DNA of 64,000 nucleotides, taken from contig NZ_JACSQS010000005.1 in NCBI RefSeq assembly GCF_014836545.1, forward strand, positions 35,594 to 99,593, written 5' to 3'. This document shows, piece after piece, positions 37,201 through 46,390 of this stretch. The DNA comes from Stenotrophomonas lacuserhaii (GTDB lineage Bacteria > Pseudomonadota > Gammaproteobacteria > Xanthomonadales > Xanthomonadaceae). Every line of letters starts with the position of its first letter. Within the stretch, counting starts at the first letter, position 1. The position numbers and the translations under genes are program-made. A model generated the notes under the pieces. It was not told the DNA's origin. It made no database searches and saw only the letters and a program-made list of their open reading frames with translations.

Positions 37201-40200
37201 CGCTGGGGTACTGCAGGCTGGCCATGGCCGCGTTGGCATCGTAGCCGTAGCCCATCGTCCAGATACCCACGCCCTGTTGCTGCATGGTTTCACCGGTGAT
37301 CAGGCCGCGCCTGTTGTAAGCGTAGGTATTGATGACCTGGCGGCTGCCCGCATTTTCGGTCACCACCTGGGACGGTTTGCCTGCCGCAGTGTAGCTCCAG
37401 GTCTGGTTGCCATTGCCATCCGGGAAGCTCAGTTGATTCAGTCGGTTGCGACTGTCGTAGCCGCGGTCCACGCGGCGACCGGAGGCCTGTGCCGTGGCGG
37501 TCTCGCAGCCGTTTGCGGCGGTAAGTGCCAGCCCTGCTGCGCTCCAGGCAAGATTACCCGCTGCATCATAGGCCATCGCCGTCGCACCGGACTCGGGCTC
37601 GACCGATCTGCACAGTTGCTGCTGCCCGTCATACACGTAGGAGCGGGTGATGGCGACGCTGCTGTCTGCATTGCGGCGCTTGATCGATGTCGGTTTGCCG
37701 AAGCGGTCGCGGGCGATCTCGGTAAAGGCGCCAGCGGGGTGCTCTATCCGCGTCGGTGCGTCGTAGTTCGGCGTGTCGAAAGCCTGATGGCTGGTGATCG
37801 TTTTCTGCCCGCGCGGGTTGGTCGTACGCGTACGCAGGCCGGAGAGGTATTCGGTGATCGTGGTCAACAGGCCCAGTTCACTGTCAGCCGAAGTGGACGT
37901 CGGACGGCACAACGCGTCGTATTCACTCCACTGGCCACTGGTCAGGTTGGTGGTTGCACCGGGATACGACTGGAAGGTGGTGCGACCGGCATGGTCATAG
38001 CTGAAGCGCTGGTAGCGGTCGGTATCGGCGACGTTGCCGGCGTCGAACTCGCGGGTGATGAGCGGGCGCCACATGGCATCGAACCAGGTGGTCTTGCGAC
38101 GGTTGCCGGTGCTGCTGCTCAGGCGCCAGTGGCCCGGTGCAATGCCAAGTTCATCAGCATCCACGCGCTCGAACACCTGGGTACTAGCATTCCACGCGAC
38201 CGAATCGCCGCTGGCGAACACTGTCGCGGTGATGCGCCCCATCGCGTCGTAGTCATAGCTGGTCTGGTAGCCCAGTTCATTGGTGACTGAACGGATCCAT
38301 CCGTTGTCATCCACCGTTGCGCTCATCCCGTTGCCGTCGGCAAAGCCGATGGTCTGCGGCGTGCCGCGTTTCCAGTTGTTGAGCGTGGTGCTGTTGCCGC
38401 GACCATCGGCAAAACTGGCCACCGCGCCATCGGCATGATAGTTCAGCGTCTGCACGAGCTTGCCGAATTGACGTTGCTCCACGGGCAGCGCCATACCGTT
38501 GAAACTGGTCTGGGATTCCACCAGGCCGGTATCGTTGTTGGTCACGCTGGCGGTCTGACCGAGCAGCCACGCACCGGTGTTGTCATGGTAGGCGGTGGTA
38601 TCGGTACGACTGTGGCCCAAAGTGCTGCTGCGGGTGACCTTCACTGGCCTGGCTTTGGCGTCGAAGGTAGTGGCCTCCCAGGTCAGCGTGGCGCCATCAC
38701 GCACGATGACTTTCCTGGCAAGCGGACGCACCAGCACCGAGGACTCGTCGCTACCGCCCCAGCGTGAGCCATAACGCGCAGGGAATGGCATGGACGGAAC
38801 CTGCGCGTTGCTGACGTAGCTCAGCGTTTCGCTTTCCAGAGTCGTCCCGCTGGCGGCTACGGTACTGCGCGCCAGCATCTTGCCTTCATTGTGCGAATAC
38901 ACCACACCGTAGGTCTCCTCGACACTGCTGCCATCCGGCTGGGTGATGCGCACCACCTTGGACTGCACGCAGGTGGTGCACGGCGGAACGTTGCCGCTCC
39001 ACGAACCGTAGCTTTGACCAAGGTCGGTGTAGTACCAGCGCAGCGGGGAGGACAGACCCGGGCCTTCGATGGTTTTCTCGGTCAGGCCCAGCACGTCGAA
39101 CCAGGTCGGTACCGGGGTGTAGTGCACGATCGGGAACCCCGTGCCGATACTGCCTCCTTGCGCCTCGCCTTGGCACAGGATGCCAGGCACGCCGGATCGC
39201 GCAAGCCGCTGATGGTCGAAGCGGAAAGTGCCCAGGGCACCCGATGGGTGGCGCATCTGCAGGCGGTAAAGCTTGTCGGCCATCGGTGCGACGTTGCCGC
39301 AGCCCGGCCCGATATCTTCGTGCCAGATTTCATAGTTGATCCGGCGATCTTCCAGATGCGTGAACTCCCACGCGGCCTGGTCAGGCTGGGTCACCCGTTG
39401 CAGAGTTTCGCCGCTGTAGGCGTAGGTCCAGGTGCGCCCATGGGCGGAGGCGCTGACCAGCCGATCACCCGAATACTGGAGGGTTATCTGGCGCCCATCG
39501 CTGGCGCTGAAGGCGGTTGGATGGCCGTTACCGTTGTAGCTGATGTCGACGAAGTTGCCGAAACGATCCTGGATGCGGCTTGCCATCAGGAAGATTTCCA
39601 CACGCTGGCGACCGGCGCCTCCGGAATCCCGCGCCATGAGCCCCATCGCGCGCTCGGTAGCCACGTTGAAGGTATAGGTGATGCCATCGGTGGTCTGCAG
39701 CACAAACCCTTCGCCGGGGTATCCACCTGCCATTGCGGTACAGGTAATTGAATCCAACGAGGTGGTGGTCCAGGCATGGGCCTGCCCGTCGGGGCGCTTG
39801 AACTCGTCCGGCGGCATGGCCACCAAGGAGCGCGCACCTTGGCCCGGAAGATTGACGTTGTAGCCTGACCAGACGTCTTCAAGCTTGTTGGGGACGTCCG
39901 TGCGGGGGTAGAAATTCGTACTGCAGCGCGGCGTGTCGCCAGTGACGGTCACGTTCCAGCGGAACGCCGAGTCGAATACGCCGGAGATATAGGGAACATC
40001 GATATTCCAGTCTGCCGCACCCGCATAAGTCTTGGGTGCAAGGCCGACAGCCGGGATGGGGCGGATGTTGAGCGACCGGCTCAGCCGCACCGGCAGCGCG
40101 TTGGTTCCCGGCAGATCGATATCGGTCTGGTTGAAGGTGGTGCTCTGGTCGTAGACGTTGACGGCGTCACCGAACAGATCCGAGGTCAAGGCCCCCACCT

Positions 40201-40363
40201 GTTCTGCAGTCCGTAGTCGCTTGTCGTACTCCTGATAGGGCTGCATGGGCTGGGCAGACGCCGTTGCCGCCATGCCGGCCCACACCATCGCTGTCCCTGC
40301 CCACGCGCCTGCGCGCGCACATGCCACGGCCGCACCTAAGCGGCCCTGCTTCACGATCTGCAT
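34280..40363 (-). CDS. Giant secreted YD/RHS-repeat protein with C-terminal Fn3-like repeats
   Basis: A 2027-residue protein. A signal peptide of about 37 residues (ending ATASA) is followed by an N-terminal beta domain, then YD repeats up to about residue 1290, for example YDYDAMGRITATVFASGD, YDSRNRLNQLSFPDGNGN and YDAHGRRVGNY. The chain reaches YVSLGTSLLAELE, where ordinary RHS proteins go on to the HTDALG core. Here it instead runs into eight repeats of about 90 residues that look like fibronectin type III (each with VSW-AV--ATRYELEER and YRVRACNA-GCG-WS). The missing core sits in the next gene. AAGG precedes the ATG. Expected location is outside the cell or on its surface. Confidence 0.85.
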   Translation of the reverse strand: MQIVKQGRLGAAVACARAGAWAGTAMVWAGMAATASAQPMQPYQEYDKRLRTAEQVGALTSDLFGDAVNVYDQSTTFNQTDIDLPGTNALPVRLSRSLNIRPIPAVGLAPKTYAGAADWNIDVPYISGVFDSAFRWNVTVTGDTPRCSTNFYPRTDVPNKLEDVWSGYNVNLPGQGARSLVAMPPDEFKRPDGQAHAWTTTSLDSITCTAMAGGYPGEGFVLQTTDGITYTFNVATERAMGLMARDSGGAGRQRVEIFLMASRIQDRFGNFVDISYNGNGHPTAFSASDGRQITLQYSGDRLVSASAHGRTWTYAYSGETLQRVTQPDQAAWEFTHLEDRRINYEIWHEDIGPGCGNVAPMADKLYRLQMRHPSGALGTFRFDHQRLARSGVPGILCQGEAQGGSIGTGFPIVHYTPVPTWFDVLGLTEKTIEGPGLSSPLRWYYTDLGQSYGSWSGNVPPCTTCVQSKVVRITQPDGSSVEETYGVVYSHNEGKMLARSTVAASGTTLESETLSYVSNAQVPSMPFPARYGSRWGGSDESSVLVRPLARKVIVRDGATLTWEATTFDAKARPVKVTRSSTLGHSRTDTTAYHDNTGAWLLGQTASVTNNDTGLVESQTSFNGMALPVEQRQFGKLVQTLNYHADGAVASFADGRGNSTTLNNWKRGTPQTIGFADGNGMSATVDDNGWIRSVTNELGYQTSYDYDAMGRITATVFASGDSVAWNASTQVFERVDADELGIAPGHWRLSSSTGNRRKTTWFDAMWRPLITREFDAGNVADTDRYQRFSYDHAGRTTFQSYPGATTNLTSGQWSEYDALCRPTSTSADSELGLLTTITEYLSGLRTRTTNPRGQKTITSHQAFDTPNYDAPTRIEHPAGAFTEIARDRFGKPTSIKRRNADSSVAITRSYVYDGQQQLCRSVEPESGATAMAYDAAGNLAWSAAGLALTAANGCETATAQASGRRVDRGYDSRNRLNQLSFPDGNGNQTWSYTAAGKPSQVVTENAGSRQVINTYAYNRRGLITGETMQQQGVGIWTMGYGYDANAAMASLQYPSGLQVTLAPNAFGQPTQVGNYASAVRYYPNGGLRSFTYGNGVTHSMTQNARALPARAIDAGVLDNTITYDANGNVATVTDAVEASKSRQMQYDALDRLTQATSAAFGGGGVFRYTYDVLDNIRSAKLGTIKQHNYYYDARNRMTTVNRDDGSAIMGLDYDVQGNLAKKNGEVFRFDYGNRLRDGAGKELYAYDAHGRRVGNYSTSLGDILSFYGNDGVLRRQHNKRTGKELEYVSLGTSLLAELESTVAVAVPALSGPANVATGSYSVSWTSVGNANRYELRHSSNAGTSWSSAYTGTATSHAVSGAPTGSRSYQVRACQGSNCGGWSATLVVQVVPVPASAPALVVPAAGLNGSYSIGWPAVTGATRYAIEERAGVGAWTSVHNAAGLSVALSGRAAGAYSYRGQACNVSGCSGWSAEQAMTVIYPSESAPTITAPTSNNSGSFIVSWTAVTGSTRYEPQERLGTGAWTNLANTTATSLSISGKPTGSHGYQVRACNAAGCGPWSNIVTTSVLLPPAAAPAITLAASNTSGSYNVGWNAVAGAVEYRLEERTGTGSWGALQAEAATLRAISGKGNGTYGYRVQACNAGGCSGWSAEKTTTVLRVPGAAAVTTPATNSSGAWTVSWAAVATATSYQLEERVNAGAWALAYTGTAVNWGTSARGTGSHGYRGRACNASGCGAYSAIVTTVVTRPPGAAPALSLPASNGNGSFSVSWAAVATSTRYELEEQVGSAWTQQQNTSALSKAFTGRATGSYRFRVRACNAGGCGAYSGTGTVAVLLVPQSAPTLTAPASAAAAYTISWSAVSTATGYNVQQNINGGGWGALGSYGGTSVGLNPGSSGSYAYRVQACNATGCGGWSATKTVAVRRPPATPSITYAHQHNYYAGPHNGEFSLCKVTWTPASYASHYDLQAHGGALLYSGAATTVEGQYLTIQFCATVYVVRACNAAGCSGWSAPFHQTLEQDPYPGDGEVIP
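34330..36450 (-). repeat. Eight Fn3-like coding repeats
   Basis: Within the giant gene, units of about 270 bases each encode the pattern GSY-VSW-AV, R-E-EER, then Y-VRACNA-GC-GWS. Seven are regular; the last (LCKVTWTPASYASHYDLQAH) is divergent. Every unit ends in a cysteine pair in RACNA-GC, so each may hold one disulfide. Copy number may vary between strains. Confidence 0.75.
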
Positions 40364-40565
40364 CCTTGCACCCCTGTTATCGGCTTGCTCATAGTCATGG
40401 CTGGTTCAGACTGATTCAAGCCCGACGTTGGGCTCGGTGTGCCGATGCTTGTGCGGACCGCAGCGTGTCAATTGCACATACCGCTCATTCCCCACCTCAA
40501 GTCACGCCAGCGCGGCATATCCCTACGCTACAGTCAGATAAACCGCCGCCGTTCCGGAGCCCGTC
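40364..40565. promoter_or_regulatory. Divergent promoter region
   Basis: About 200 bases between the giant RHS gene and the aminotransferase gene, both transcribed outward. Both promoters must lie here; no clear -35/-10 pair or operator can be assigned by eye. Confidence 0.35.
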
Positions 40566-41918
40566 ATGCCCTCCCCGACCCCGCCGCTCAACGTCCTGGC
40601 CACCACGCAGCCGGACACTCTCGATGCCTTCTGGATGCCCTTCACCGCCAACGCGCAGTTCAAGGGCGCGCCGCGCCTGTTGGTCCGTGCGCAGGGCATG
40701 TATTACGAGGACGTGGAGGGTCGGCAGATCCTCGATGGCACCGCTGGGCTGTGGTGCTGCAATGCCGGTCATGGCCGCAAAAAGATCGTGCAGGCCATCG
40801 CCGAACAGGCCGGCACGCTGGATTTCGCACCCACCTTCCAGATGGGCTCACCGCTGCCGTTCGTACTGGCCCAGCGCCTGGCCGCGTTGGCACCGGCGGG
40901 CCTTAACCATGTGTTCTTTACCAACTCCGGTTCCGAGGCCGTGGATACGGCGATGAAGATCGTGCTGGCCCACCATCGTGCCCGTGGCGAAGGCCAGCGC
41001 ACCCGCTTCATCGGGCGCGAGAAGGCTTACCACGGCGTCGGATTCGGCGGCATGGCGATCGGCGGGCTGCCCAACAACCGGCGCCAGTTCGGCCTGCAGT
41101 TGGGCGGCAGTGCGCATCTTCCGCATACGCTGGACCTGCAGCGCAATGCCTTCAGCCAGGGCCTGCCGCGGCACGGGGCGGAGCTGGCCGATGCGCTGGA
41201 GCGGCTGATCGCGCTGCACGATGCGTCCACCATCGCGGCGGTGTTCGTGGAACCCATCGCCGGCTCGGCCGGGGTCATCCTGCCGGCGCCAGGCTACCTG
41301 CAGCGCCTGCGCGAAATCTGCGATCACCACGGCATCGTGCTGGTGTTCGATGAGGTCATCACCGGCTTCGGCCGCGTCGGCATGCCCTTCGCCGCGCAGC
41401 GTTTCGGCGTCACCCCGGACCTGATCACCTTCGCCAAGGGCGCCAGCAACGGCGCGGTGCCGCTGGGCGGGGTGCTGGTCAGCGATGCCATCCATTCCAG
41501 CCTGCAGCAGGGGCCGGCGCAGGCCATCGACCTGTTCCACGGCTATACCTATTCCGGCCACCCGCTGGCCTGCGCCGCCGCGCTGGCTACCTTGGATGTG
41601 TATGCCGAAGAGCGCCTGTTCGAGCGCGCCATCGAACTGGGCGAGCACTGGCAGCGTGCCCTGCACGGCCTGCAGGGGTTGCCCAACGTGGTGGACATCC
41701 GCAACTTCGGGCTGGTCGGCGCGGTGGAGCTGGCGCCGCGCCGCGATGCCCCGGGCAGCCGCGGTTACGAGGTGTTCCGGCGCTGCTTCCACGACGGCAA
41801 CCTGCTGGTGCGGCAGACCGGCGATACCATCGCGTTGTCGCCGCCGCTGATCGTGGAACCGGCGCAGATCGACCAGATCGCCGACGTTCTCGGCGCGATG
41901 ATCCGCGCCACCGCCTGA
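40566..41918 (+). CDS. Omega-amino acid:pyruvate aminotransferase
   Basis: A 450-residue PLP enzyme of the class III aminotransferases. N-terminal FWMPFTANAQFKGAPRLLV and GMYYEDVEG are typical of beta-alanine:pyruvate transaminases. PLP-site features are TNSGSEAVDTAMKIVLAHHR, FDEVITGFGRVG and the Schiff-base lysine in TFAKGASNGAVPLGG. A SpuC-like role with putrescine or GABA is possible given the putrescine genes earlier in the window. GGAG lies 6 bases before the ATG. Confidence 0.88.
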   Translation: MPSPTPPLNVLATTQPDTLDAFWMPFTANAQFKGAPRLLVRAQGMYYEDVEGRQILDGTAGLWCCNAGHGRKKIVQAIAEQAGTLDFAPTFQMGSPLPFVLAQRLAALAPAGLNHVFFTNSGSEAVDTAMKIVLAHHRARGEGQRTRFIGREKAYHGVGFGGMAIGGLPNNRRQFGLQLGGSAHLPHTLDLQRNAFSQGLPRHGAELADALERLIALHDASTIAAVFVEPIAGSAGVILPAPGYLQRLREICDHHGIVLVFDEVITGFGRVGMPFAAQRFGVTPDLITFAKGASNGAVPLGGVLVSDAIHSSLQQGPAQAIDLFHGYTYSGHPLACAAALATLDVYAEERLFERAIELGEHWQRALHGLQGLPNVVDIRNFGLVGAVELAPRRDAPGSRGYEVFRRCFHDGNLLVRQTGDTIALSPPLIVEPAQIDQIADVLGAMIRATA

Positions 41919-41981
41919 CCCGGGACGCGCCAGCCCGAGCCGGTACAATGGGCGGTTCCGCTCCACGACTGCCCGTTGCCC

Positions 41982-42851
41982 ATGAACATCGTCGTCAAAG
42001 AAGAACTGAAGGCCTACATCGACCCGCTCACCGCAGACGAGTACGAAGCGCTGGAGCGCAGCATCCTGGCTGAAGGCTGCCGCGATGCGCTGGTGTTGTG
42101 GGGCGATGTGCTGGTGGACGGACACAACCGATATGGCATCTGCCAGAAGCACGATCTGCCGTTCAATACGGTGCAGAACACCCGCTTCCAGAGCATGGAC
42201 GATGTCCACCTGTGGATGATCGAACAGCACCTGGGCCGGCGCAGCGTGTCTGACTTCCAGCGGGGCGAACTGGCGCTGCGCAAGCGCGAGATCCTGGCCC
42301 AGCGCAAGCGCATCGAGCAGGAAAAGCTGCAGCGCGAAAGCGACGGCACCGCCGACGGCCAGGACGAGGACCAGGACAGTCCGCCGTGGGATCCGGCACC
42401 CAGCTTCAGCCGCGCCGAACTGGCCCGTGAGGCGAAGCTGAGCAGCAACCAGATCAGCATGATCGAACGCATCCGTGCGCAGGCGGCGCCGGAAGTGGTG
42501 GAGGCGGTGAAGAACGGCCAGCTGTCGATCAGCGCGGCGGCAGCCGTGGCATCGCTACCGGAAGACGAGCAGCGCGCGGCCGCCACCGGTGGCAAGGATG
42601 AACTGAAGCAGGCCGCCAAGCGGGCCCGTGAAGCCAACCGCAAGCCGCGTGCGGCCAAGCCGGACGCGGCGGTGCAGGCCGAAGAGGTCAGCGAGGACGA
42701 GCAGGCGCTGCGCGATGCCGAGGTGATGCATGCCCTGGAACAGCTGGGCGAAGGCGCCCCGGCGCTGCGCGCCCGCATCGTCAGCCTGACCCGCGAAAAC
42801 GATGCCCTGCGCCAGCAGCTGGCCGCGCTGCGCGCGCAGCTCAGCGCGTAA
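41982..42851 (+). CDS. ParB-like DNA-binding protein
   Basis: A 289-residue protein. The N-terminal ParB-like part has LTADEYEALERSILAEGCRD, VDGHNRYGIC and the R-rich region that follows. A central helix-turn-helix (FSRAELAREAKLSSNQISMIERIR) is followed by a long lysine/alanine-rich coiled coil (about residues 200-289). A TTG two codons upstream (41976) is an alternative start. It is not next to a parA gene and so is an orphan; its target sites are unknown. Confidence 0.8.
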   Translation: MNIVVKEELKAYIDPLTADEYEALERSILAEGCRDALVLWGDVLVDGHNRYGICQKHDLPFNTVQNTRFQSMDDVHLWMIEQHLGRRSVSDFQRGELALRKREILAQRKRIEQEKLQRESDGTADGQDEDQDSPPWDPAPSFSRAELAREAKLSSNQISMIERIRAQAAPEVVEAVKNGQLSISAAAAVASLPEDEQRAAATGGKDELKQAAKRAREANRKPRAAKPDAAVQAEEVSEDEQALRDAEVMHALEQLGEGAPALRARIVSLTRENDALRQQLAALRAQLSA

Positions 42852-42892
42852 TTCGGACGTGGAGCGGCATGCATCACGCTGCCGCTGCGCTC

Positions 42893-42914
42893 GCCGAGCA
42901 TGGCTCGGCGCTAC
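42893..42914 (-). repeat. SMAG-type palindrome
   Basis: GCCGAGCATGGCTCGGC plus GCTAC, the canonical unit read from the minus strand, between the ParB-like gene and the DUF445 gene. Confidence 0.8.
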
Positions 42915-42968
42915 CGCATGCACTTGCCCGTCAACGGGGCCCAACACCGGCCCCGGTAGACTGCCCGC

Positions 42969-44258
42969 ATGACCATGACTCCCGATGATCCGCGCCGCGC
43001 CCAGCTGCGGCGCCTGAAAGCCATCGCCTTCGGCATGCTGCTGGTGATGCTGGCCGGTTTCGCGGTCAGCCACTGGCAGGGCGAGCGCGGTATCTGGGCT
43101 TGGGTCGCCGCGTTCTGCGAAGCCGCGGCGGTGGGCGCCATGGCCGACTGGTTCGCGGTGGTGGCCCTGTTCCGCCGGCCGATGGGCCTGCCCATCCCGC
43201 ATACCGCGATCATCCCGCGCAGCAAGGAACGCATCGGCGACAGCCTGGCGGTCTTCGTGCGCGACCAGTTCCTGGCGCCGGACATGCTGCTGGCGCGATT
43301 GAAAGTCTTCGATCCGGCCGCCCGCCTGGGCAGCTGGCTGTCCGCGCCCGAGCAGGTGCGCATGCTGGCCGACATGGCGCGCGGCTGGGCCTTGCAGGCG
43401 CTGGATTTCTTCGACGAAGCGGCCGTGCGCCGCCAGCTGCACGGCTTCGTGGTGCAGCAGCTGCGGCAGTGGAACGCGGCCTCCACCGCCGGCGAACTGC
43501 TGACCCTGCTGACCGCCGATGGCCGCCACCAGCGCGTGCTGGACGAAGGCCTGCAGCGACTGGGGCGCTGGCTGGAACAGCCGGAGGTCAAGGAGCGGGC
43601 CTCGCAGCTGATCGTGCGCTACATCCAGCGCGAGTGGCCGACCCTGTCCAGCACGGTGAACTGGATCAAGCCGATCGACGAGATCGGCGACAGCGTGGCC
43701 GAACGGCTGGCCGGGGCGGTGCTGGAGGAAATGCAGCAGGTGCTGGCCGACCCGCTGCACCCGCTGCGGCAGGACTATGAACAGTGGCTCGGCACCTACG
43801 TACAGCGCCTGCGCGAGGACCCTGCGCTGGCTTCCCGCATTGAACAGCTGAAGCAGGAAATGATCGACCACCCTGCCCTTCAGGAGTACGTGCAGGGCCT
43901 GTGGTCGCGCATCCACGCCAGCCTGCGTGCGGACCTGCAGAGTGAGAACTCTGCGCTGGCCGGGCACCTGGAGCGCAGCATGGCCGCGCTGGGCCGCAGC
44001 CTGTCTTCGGACCCGGCGCTGCGTGATGCGCTCAACCTGCACCTGCTGGAGGGTGCGCAGCGGCTGACCTCGCGCCTGCGCGAAGGCGTCACCGCACATA
44101 TCGCGCAGACGGTGAAGGGGTGGGACGAACGCCACCTGGTGGAACAGCTGGAACTGAGCGTAGGCCGCGACCTGCAGTTCATCCGCTTCAACGGCACGCT
44201 GGTCGGTGGCCTGATCGGGTTGCTGCTGCACGCGGCCACCACACTGCTGCCGATGTGA
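42969..44258 (+). CDS. DUF445 family membrane protein
   Basis: A 429-residue protein with two N-terminal helices (about residues 17-35 and 40-65), a long helical coiled-coil-rich region and a C-terminal helix (TLVGGLIGLLLHAATTLL). The motif EAAAVGAMADWFAVVALFRRP with the following LPIPHTAIIPRSKERIGDSL is the DUF445 hallmark. Function not established. A SMAG unit lies just upstream. Confidence 0.85.
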   Translation: MTMTPDDPRRAQLRRLKAIAFGMLLVMLAGFAVSHWQGERGIWAWVAAFCEAAAVGAMADWFAVVALFRRPMGLPIPHTAIIPRSKERIGDSLAVFVRDQFLAPDMLLARLKVFDPAARLGSWLSAPEQVRMLADMARGWALQALDFFDEAAVRRQLHGFVVQQLRQWNAASTAGELLTLLTADGRHQRVLDEGLQRLGRWLEQPEVKERASQLIVRYIQREWPTLSSTVNWIKPIDEIGDSVAERLAGAVLEEMQQVLADPLHPLRQDYEQWLGTYVQRLREDPALASRIEQLKQEMIDHPALQEYVQGLWSRIHASLRADLQSENSALAGHLERSMAALGRSLSSDPALRDALNLHLLEGAQRLTSRLREGVTAHIAQTVKGWDERHLVEQLELSVGRDLQFIRFNGTLVGGLIGLLLHAATTLLPM

Positions 44259-44292
44259 GTGCGGGCGTGCGGGCGTGCTGCCGAGCTGTCCG

Positions 44293-44313
44293 ATTGATGG
44301 CATAGCCATCAAT
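44293..44313 (+). terminator. Possible hairpin terminator after the DUF445 gene
   Basis: Nine-base perfect arms ATTGATGGC and GCCATCAAT with loop ATA, 34 bases after the stop. No T-run follows, so it may be a weak or Rho-aided site. Confidence 0.4.
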
Positions 44314-44526
44314 GCCATCTCCGATGGATCTTTCCAACACCAGTGACTTTGTGATTGCCGACAAACCCGGCGTTGTCCCACGTACCTAGCATTGGCCCTG
44401 CTCGCCCGCCAATAGCGGCAGCAGCGAGCCAGCCCCGACTTCTCGACGTGGTCCCTTCCGCAGGGTCCAGGGAAGGTTGCGGCCTGAATACACCATGCCG
44501 CTCAGATCCACTCTGGAATCCGAACG

Positions 44527-45672
44527 ATGACCATCCATACGCGCCGATTGATGAAACCCGCACTGCTGGCCGTGCTCTGCGCGGCATCCACGCTGGGAAC
44601 GGCGCAAGCCGGCGGGCCTGCCGTGCAGAGCCAGGACCTCGTGTACCAGTACGAGGAAATGTTTGATTTCGATATCGCCACCTGGCTGTCCGAGCATGCG
44701 CCACAGCTCAGCCGCCACGCCGAAGTGCTGTCCCATTGGGCGGGCTACAGCGGCATCAGTCCGCGCGTCCTGCTTGCCCTGATGGAGCTGCAGACCGGCG
44801 TGGTGGGCAACCTGGATGCTTCGCCTGGCAGTCTGGAACGGCCCTTCGGCACGCTGGTCACCAGGGCCGGCTTCGGGCCGCAGCTGCGCGAAGTGGCCGA
44901 AACGCTGCGTGATGCGATGTACGACGCCGCTGACACCCGCACGATGGGGCCTGTGGCGCTGTCGGCCGACAACCCGCTGCGCACCCTGTACGCGCTGTCA
45001 GGCATGGACACTGTGCGTGCCACGGCGCTGGCCGACGCCGGTTTCAATGATGTCTACCGCAAACTGTTCGGAAGCAGCCCAGCAAGGGAGCAACGCGGTG
45101 GCGAGACTCGGGCGCAGGCCGTTGTGCCGCCGACCAACCTCTTGCAGTTTCCTTATCCACTCAAGGCGAAGTGGCATATCGGCGGCGCACACACGCACTC
45201 CGGCAGCGGCCGGTTCCCGATGTCTTCGCTGGACATGTCGGTGGGCGGCTGGTGGGGCAGCAACCAGAGCAACTACTGGGTATCGGCATCGGCGTCGGGA
45301 CGTTTCAAGCGTCACTCCTCCTGCATGGCCGAGATCGTGCACGAAGGTGGCTGGTCCACCACCTACTACCATCTGATGAACATCCGCCCCGCAACAGGCG
45401 CCATGGTGGCGGCCAACGATGCCATTGCCAACCCGGCCAATACCCGGAACCAGGCCTTGTGCGATGGAGGGTCCTCTACCGGCCCGCACGAACATTGGTC
45501 CCTGAAGTCCAACGGCAGCCAGCACCATCTGAACGGTGTGACCCTGTCCAGCTACCTGATCACCGCCACGGGCACCAGTTACGACACCAACTGCCAGCGC
45601 TTCAACCTCAGCCGTAATGGCAGGCGCTACTGTTCGGATTTCTACACCAACATAGGTGTTGACGCTCCCTGA
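44527..45672 (+). CDS. Secreted M23 peptidase, LasA/beta-lytic type
   Basis: A 381-residue extracellular metalloprotease. A signal peptide (about residues 1-29, ending TAQA) precedes a propeptide of about 170 residues. The catalytic domain has the zinc motif GGAHTHSGSGRFPMSSLDMS, then HEGGWSTTYYHL and GPHEHWSL. Cysteines in SSCMAE, ALCDGG, TNCQRF and RRYCSD would make two disulfides. The family cleaves glycine-rich peptides, including the cross-bridges of staphylococcal walls. A long 268-base gap upstream leaves room for its own promoter. Confidence 0.9.
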   Translation: MTIHTRRLMKPALLAVLCAASTLGTAQAGGPAVQSQDLVYQYEEMFDFDIATWLSEHAPQLSRHAEVLSHWAGYSGISPRVLLALMELQTGVVGNLDASPGSLERPFGTLVTRAGFGPQLREVAETLRDAMYDAADTRTMGPVALSADNPLRTLYALSGMDTVRATALADAGFNDVYRKLFGSSPAREQRGGETRAQAVVPPTNLLQFPYPLKAKWHIGGAHTHSGSGRFPMSSLDMSVGGWWGSNQSNYWVSASASGRFKRHSSCMAEIVHEGGWSTTYYHLMNIRPATGAMVAANDAIANPANTRNQALCDGGSSTGPHEHWSLKSNGSQHHLNGVTLSSYLITATGTSYDTNCQRFNLSRNGRRYCSDFYTNIGVDAP

Positions 45673-45724
45673 ATCGGGTATTCTCCCGCGCATCGCGCGC
45701 CAAGGCGGTGCGCCGGGGGGATCA

Positions 45725-46126
45725 ATGACCAGGATGTTGGTGACGCTGGCGCTGTGCGCGCTGGCCACGCAGGCGCACGCGCAACGCGTGTACAAGTGCA
45801 GCGATGGCAAGCAGGTGGCCTATCAGTCGGTGCCCTGCCCGAAGGAGCAGGACACCGGCATCAGCCGGCCGGTCGTGCGCGATCCGAACCTGACCAGCGC
45901 CGACCGCGTGCGCGTGGCGCAGGAATCATCGCAGGCGCGCCGCTGGGTGCGTCAGGGCGCCGGTTACGACCAGCCCGACGTGCGCGGTACGGTGATCGAC
46001 AACGTGGTCGATCCGCAATCCTGCGAAGACGCCCGCCTGCGCAAGGAGATGGCCGAAGTGTTCACCGGCCGCAGCGCTCCCGCGCGCATCGACCAGGAAA
46101 TCCACCGCGCCTGCGCGGTACGCTGA
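45725..46126 (+). CDS. DUF4124 domain-containing secreted protein
   Basis: A 133-residue protein with a signal peptide of about 19 residues ending in AHA, then the DUF4124 pattern RVYKCSDGKQVAYQSVPC, with two cysteines likely paired. A third and fourth cysteine (SCEDAR and RACAVR) lie at the end. GGGGGGATCA precedes the ATG. The role of the family is unknown, but it recurs in this window as the head of the lytic transglycosylase. Confidence 0.75.
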   Translation: MTRMLVTLALCALATQAHAQRVYKCSDGKQVAYQSVPCPKEQDTGISRPVVRDPNLTSADRVRVAQESSQARRWVRQGAGYDQPDVRGTVIDNVVDPQSCEDARLRKEMAEVFTGRSAPARIDQEIHRACAVR

Positions 46127-46175
46127 AAGCCCGTGCGGTCCTACGTGTGACCGTACTGAAAACGCTTGCTTAACT

Positions 46176-46196
46176 AAATGCGAATACTTATCATTT
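46176..46196 (+). promoter_or_regulatory. Probable Fur box
   Basis: AAATGCGAATACTTATCATTT is a 21-base near-palindrome close to the Fur consensus, 195 bases before the TonB-dependent receptor gene, in the AT-rich gap that would hold its promoter. Confidence 0.65.
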
Positions 46197-46390
46197 AGTC
46201 AACAACGTACGCCCAGCCAGTCAATCGCGGATCCCTTCCGCCGTTGCCGCCCCGTGTACCAGCTAACGTTCGCCGCCCCAGCCTGGTGCGGTAACGATGG
46301 GAGCGGGCGCTGCATGCTGGCGCTGGGCATGCGCGCCTGCGCGGCCGTTTCCATCGCCGGCTTTCTTACCTGCATGGAATCGCATCCCTC

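Noticed and set aside
35204..38290. 1028-residue plus-strand frame inside the giant RHS gene
   Set aside because: It is the antisense of the repeat-rich RHS gene and its low-complexity composition reflects the repeats.
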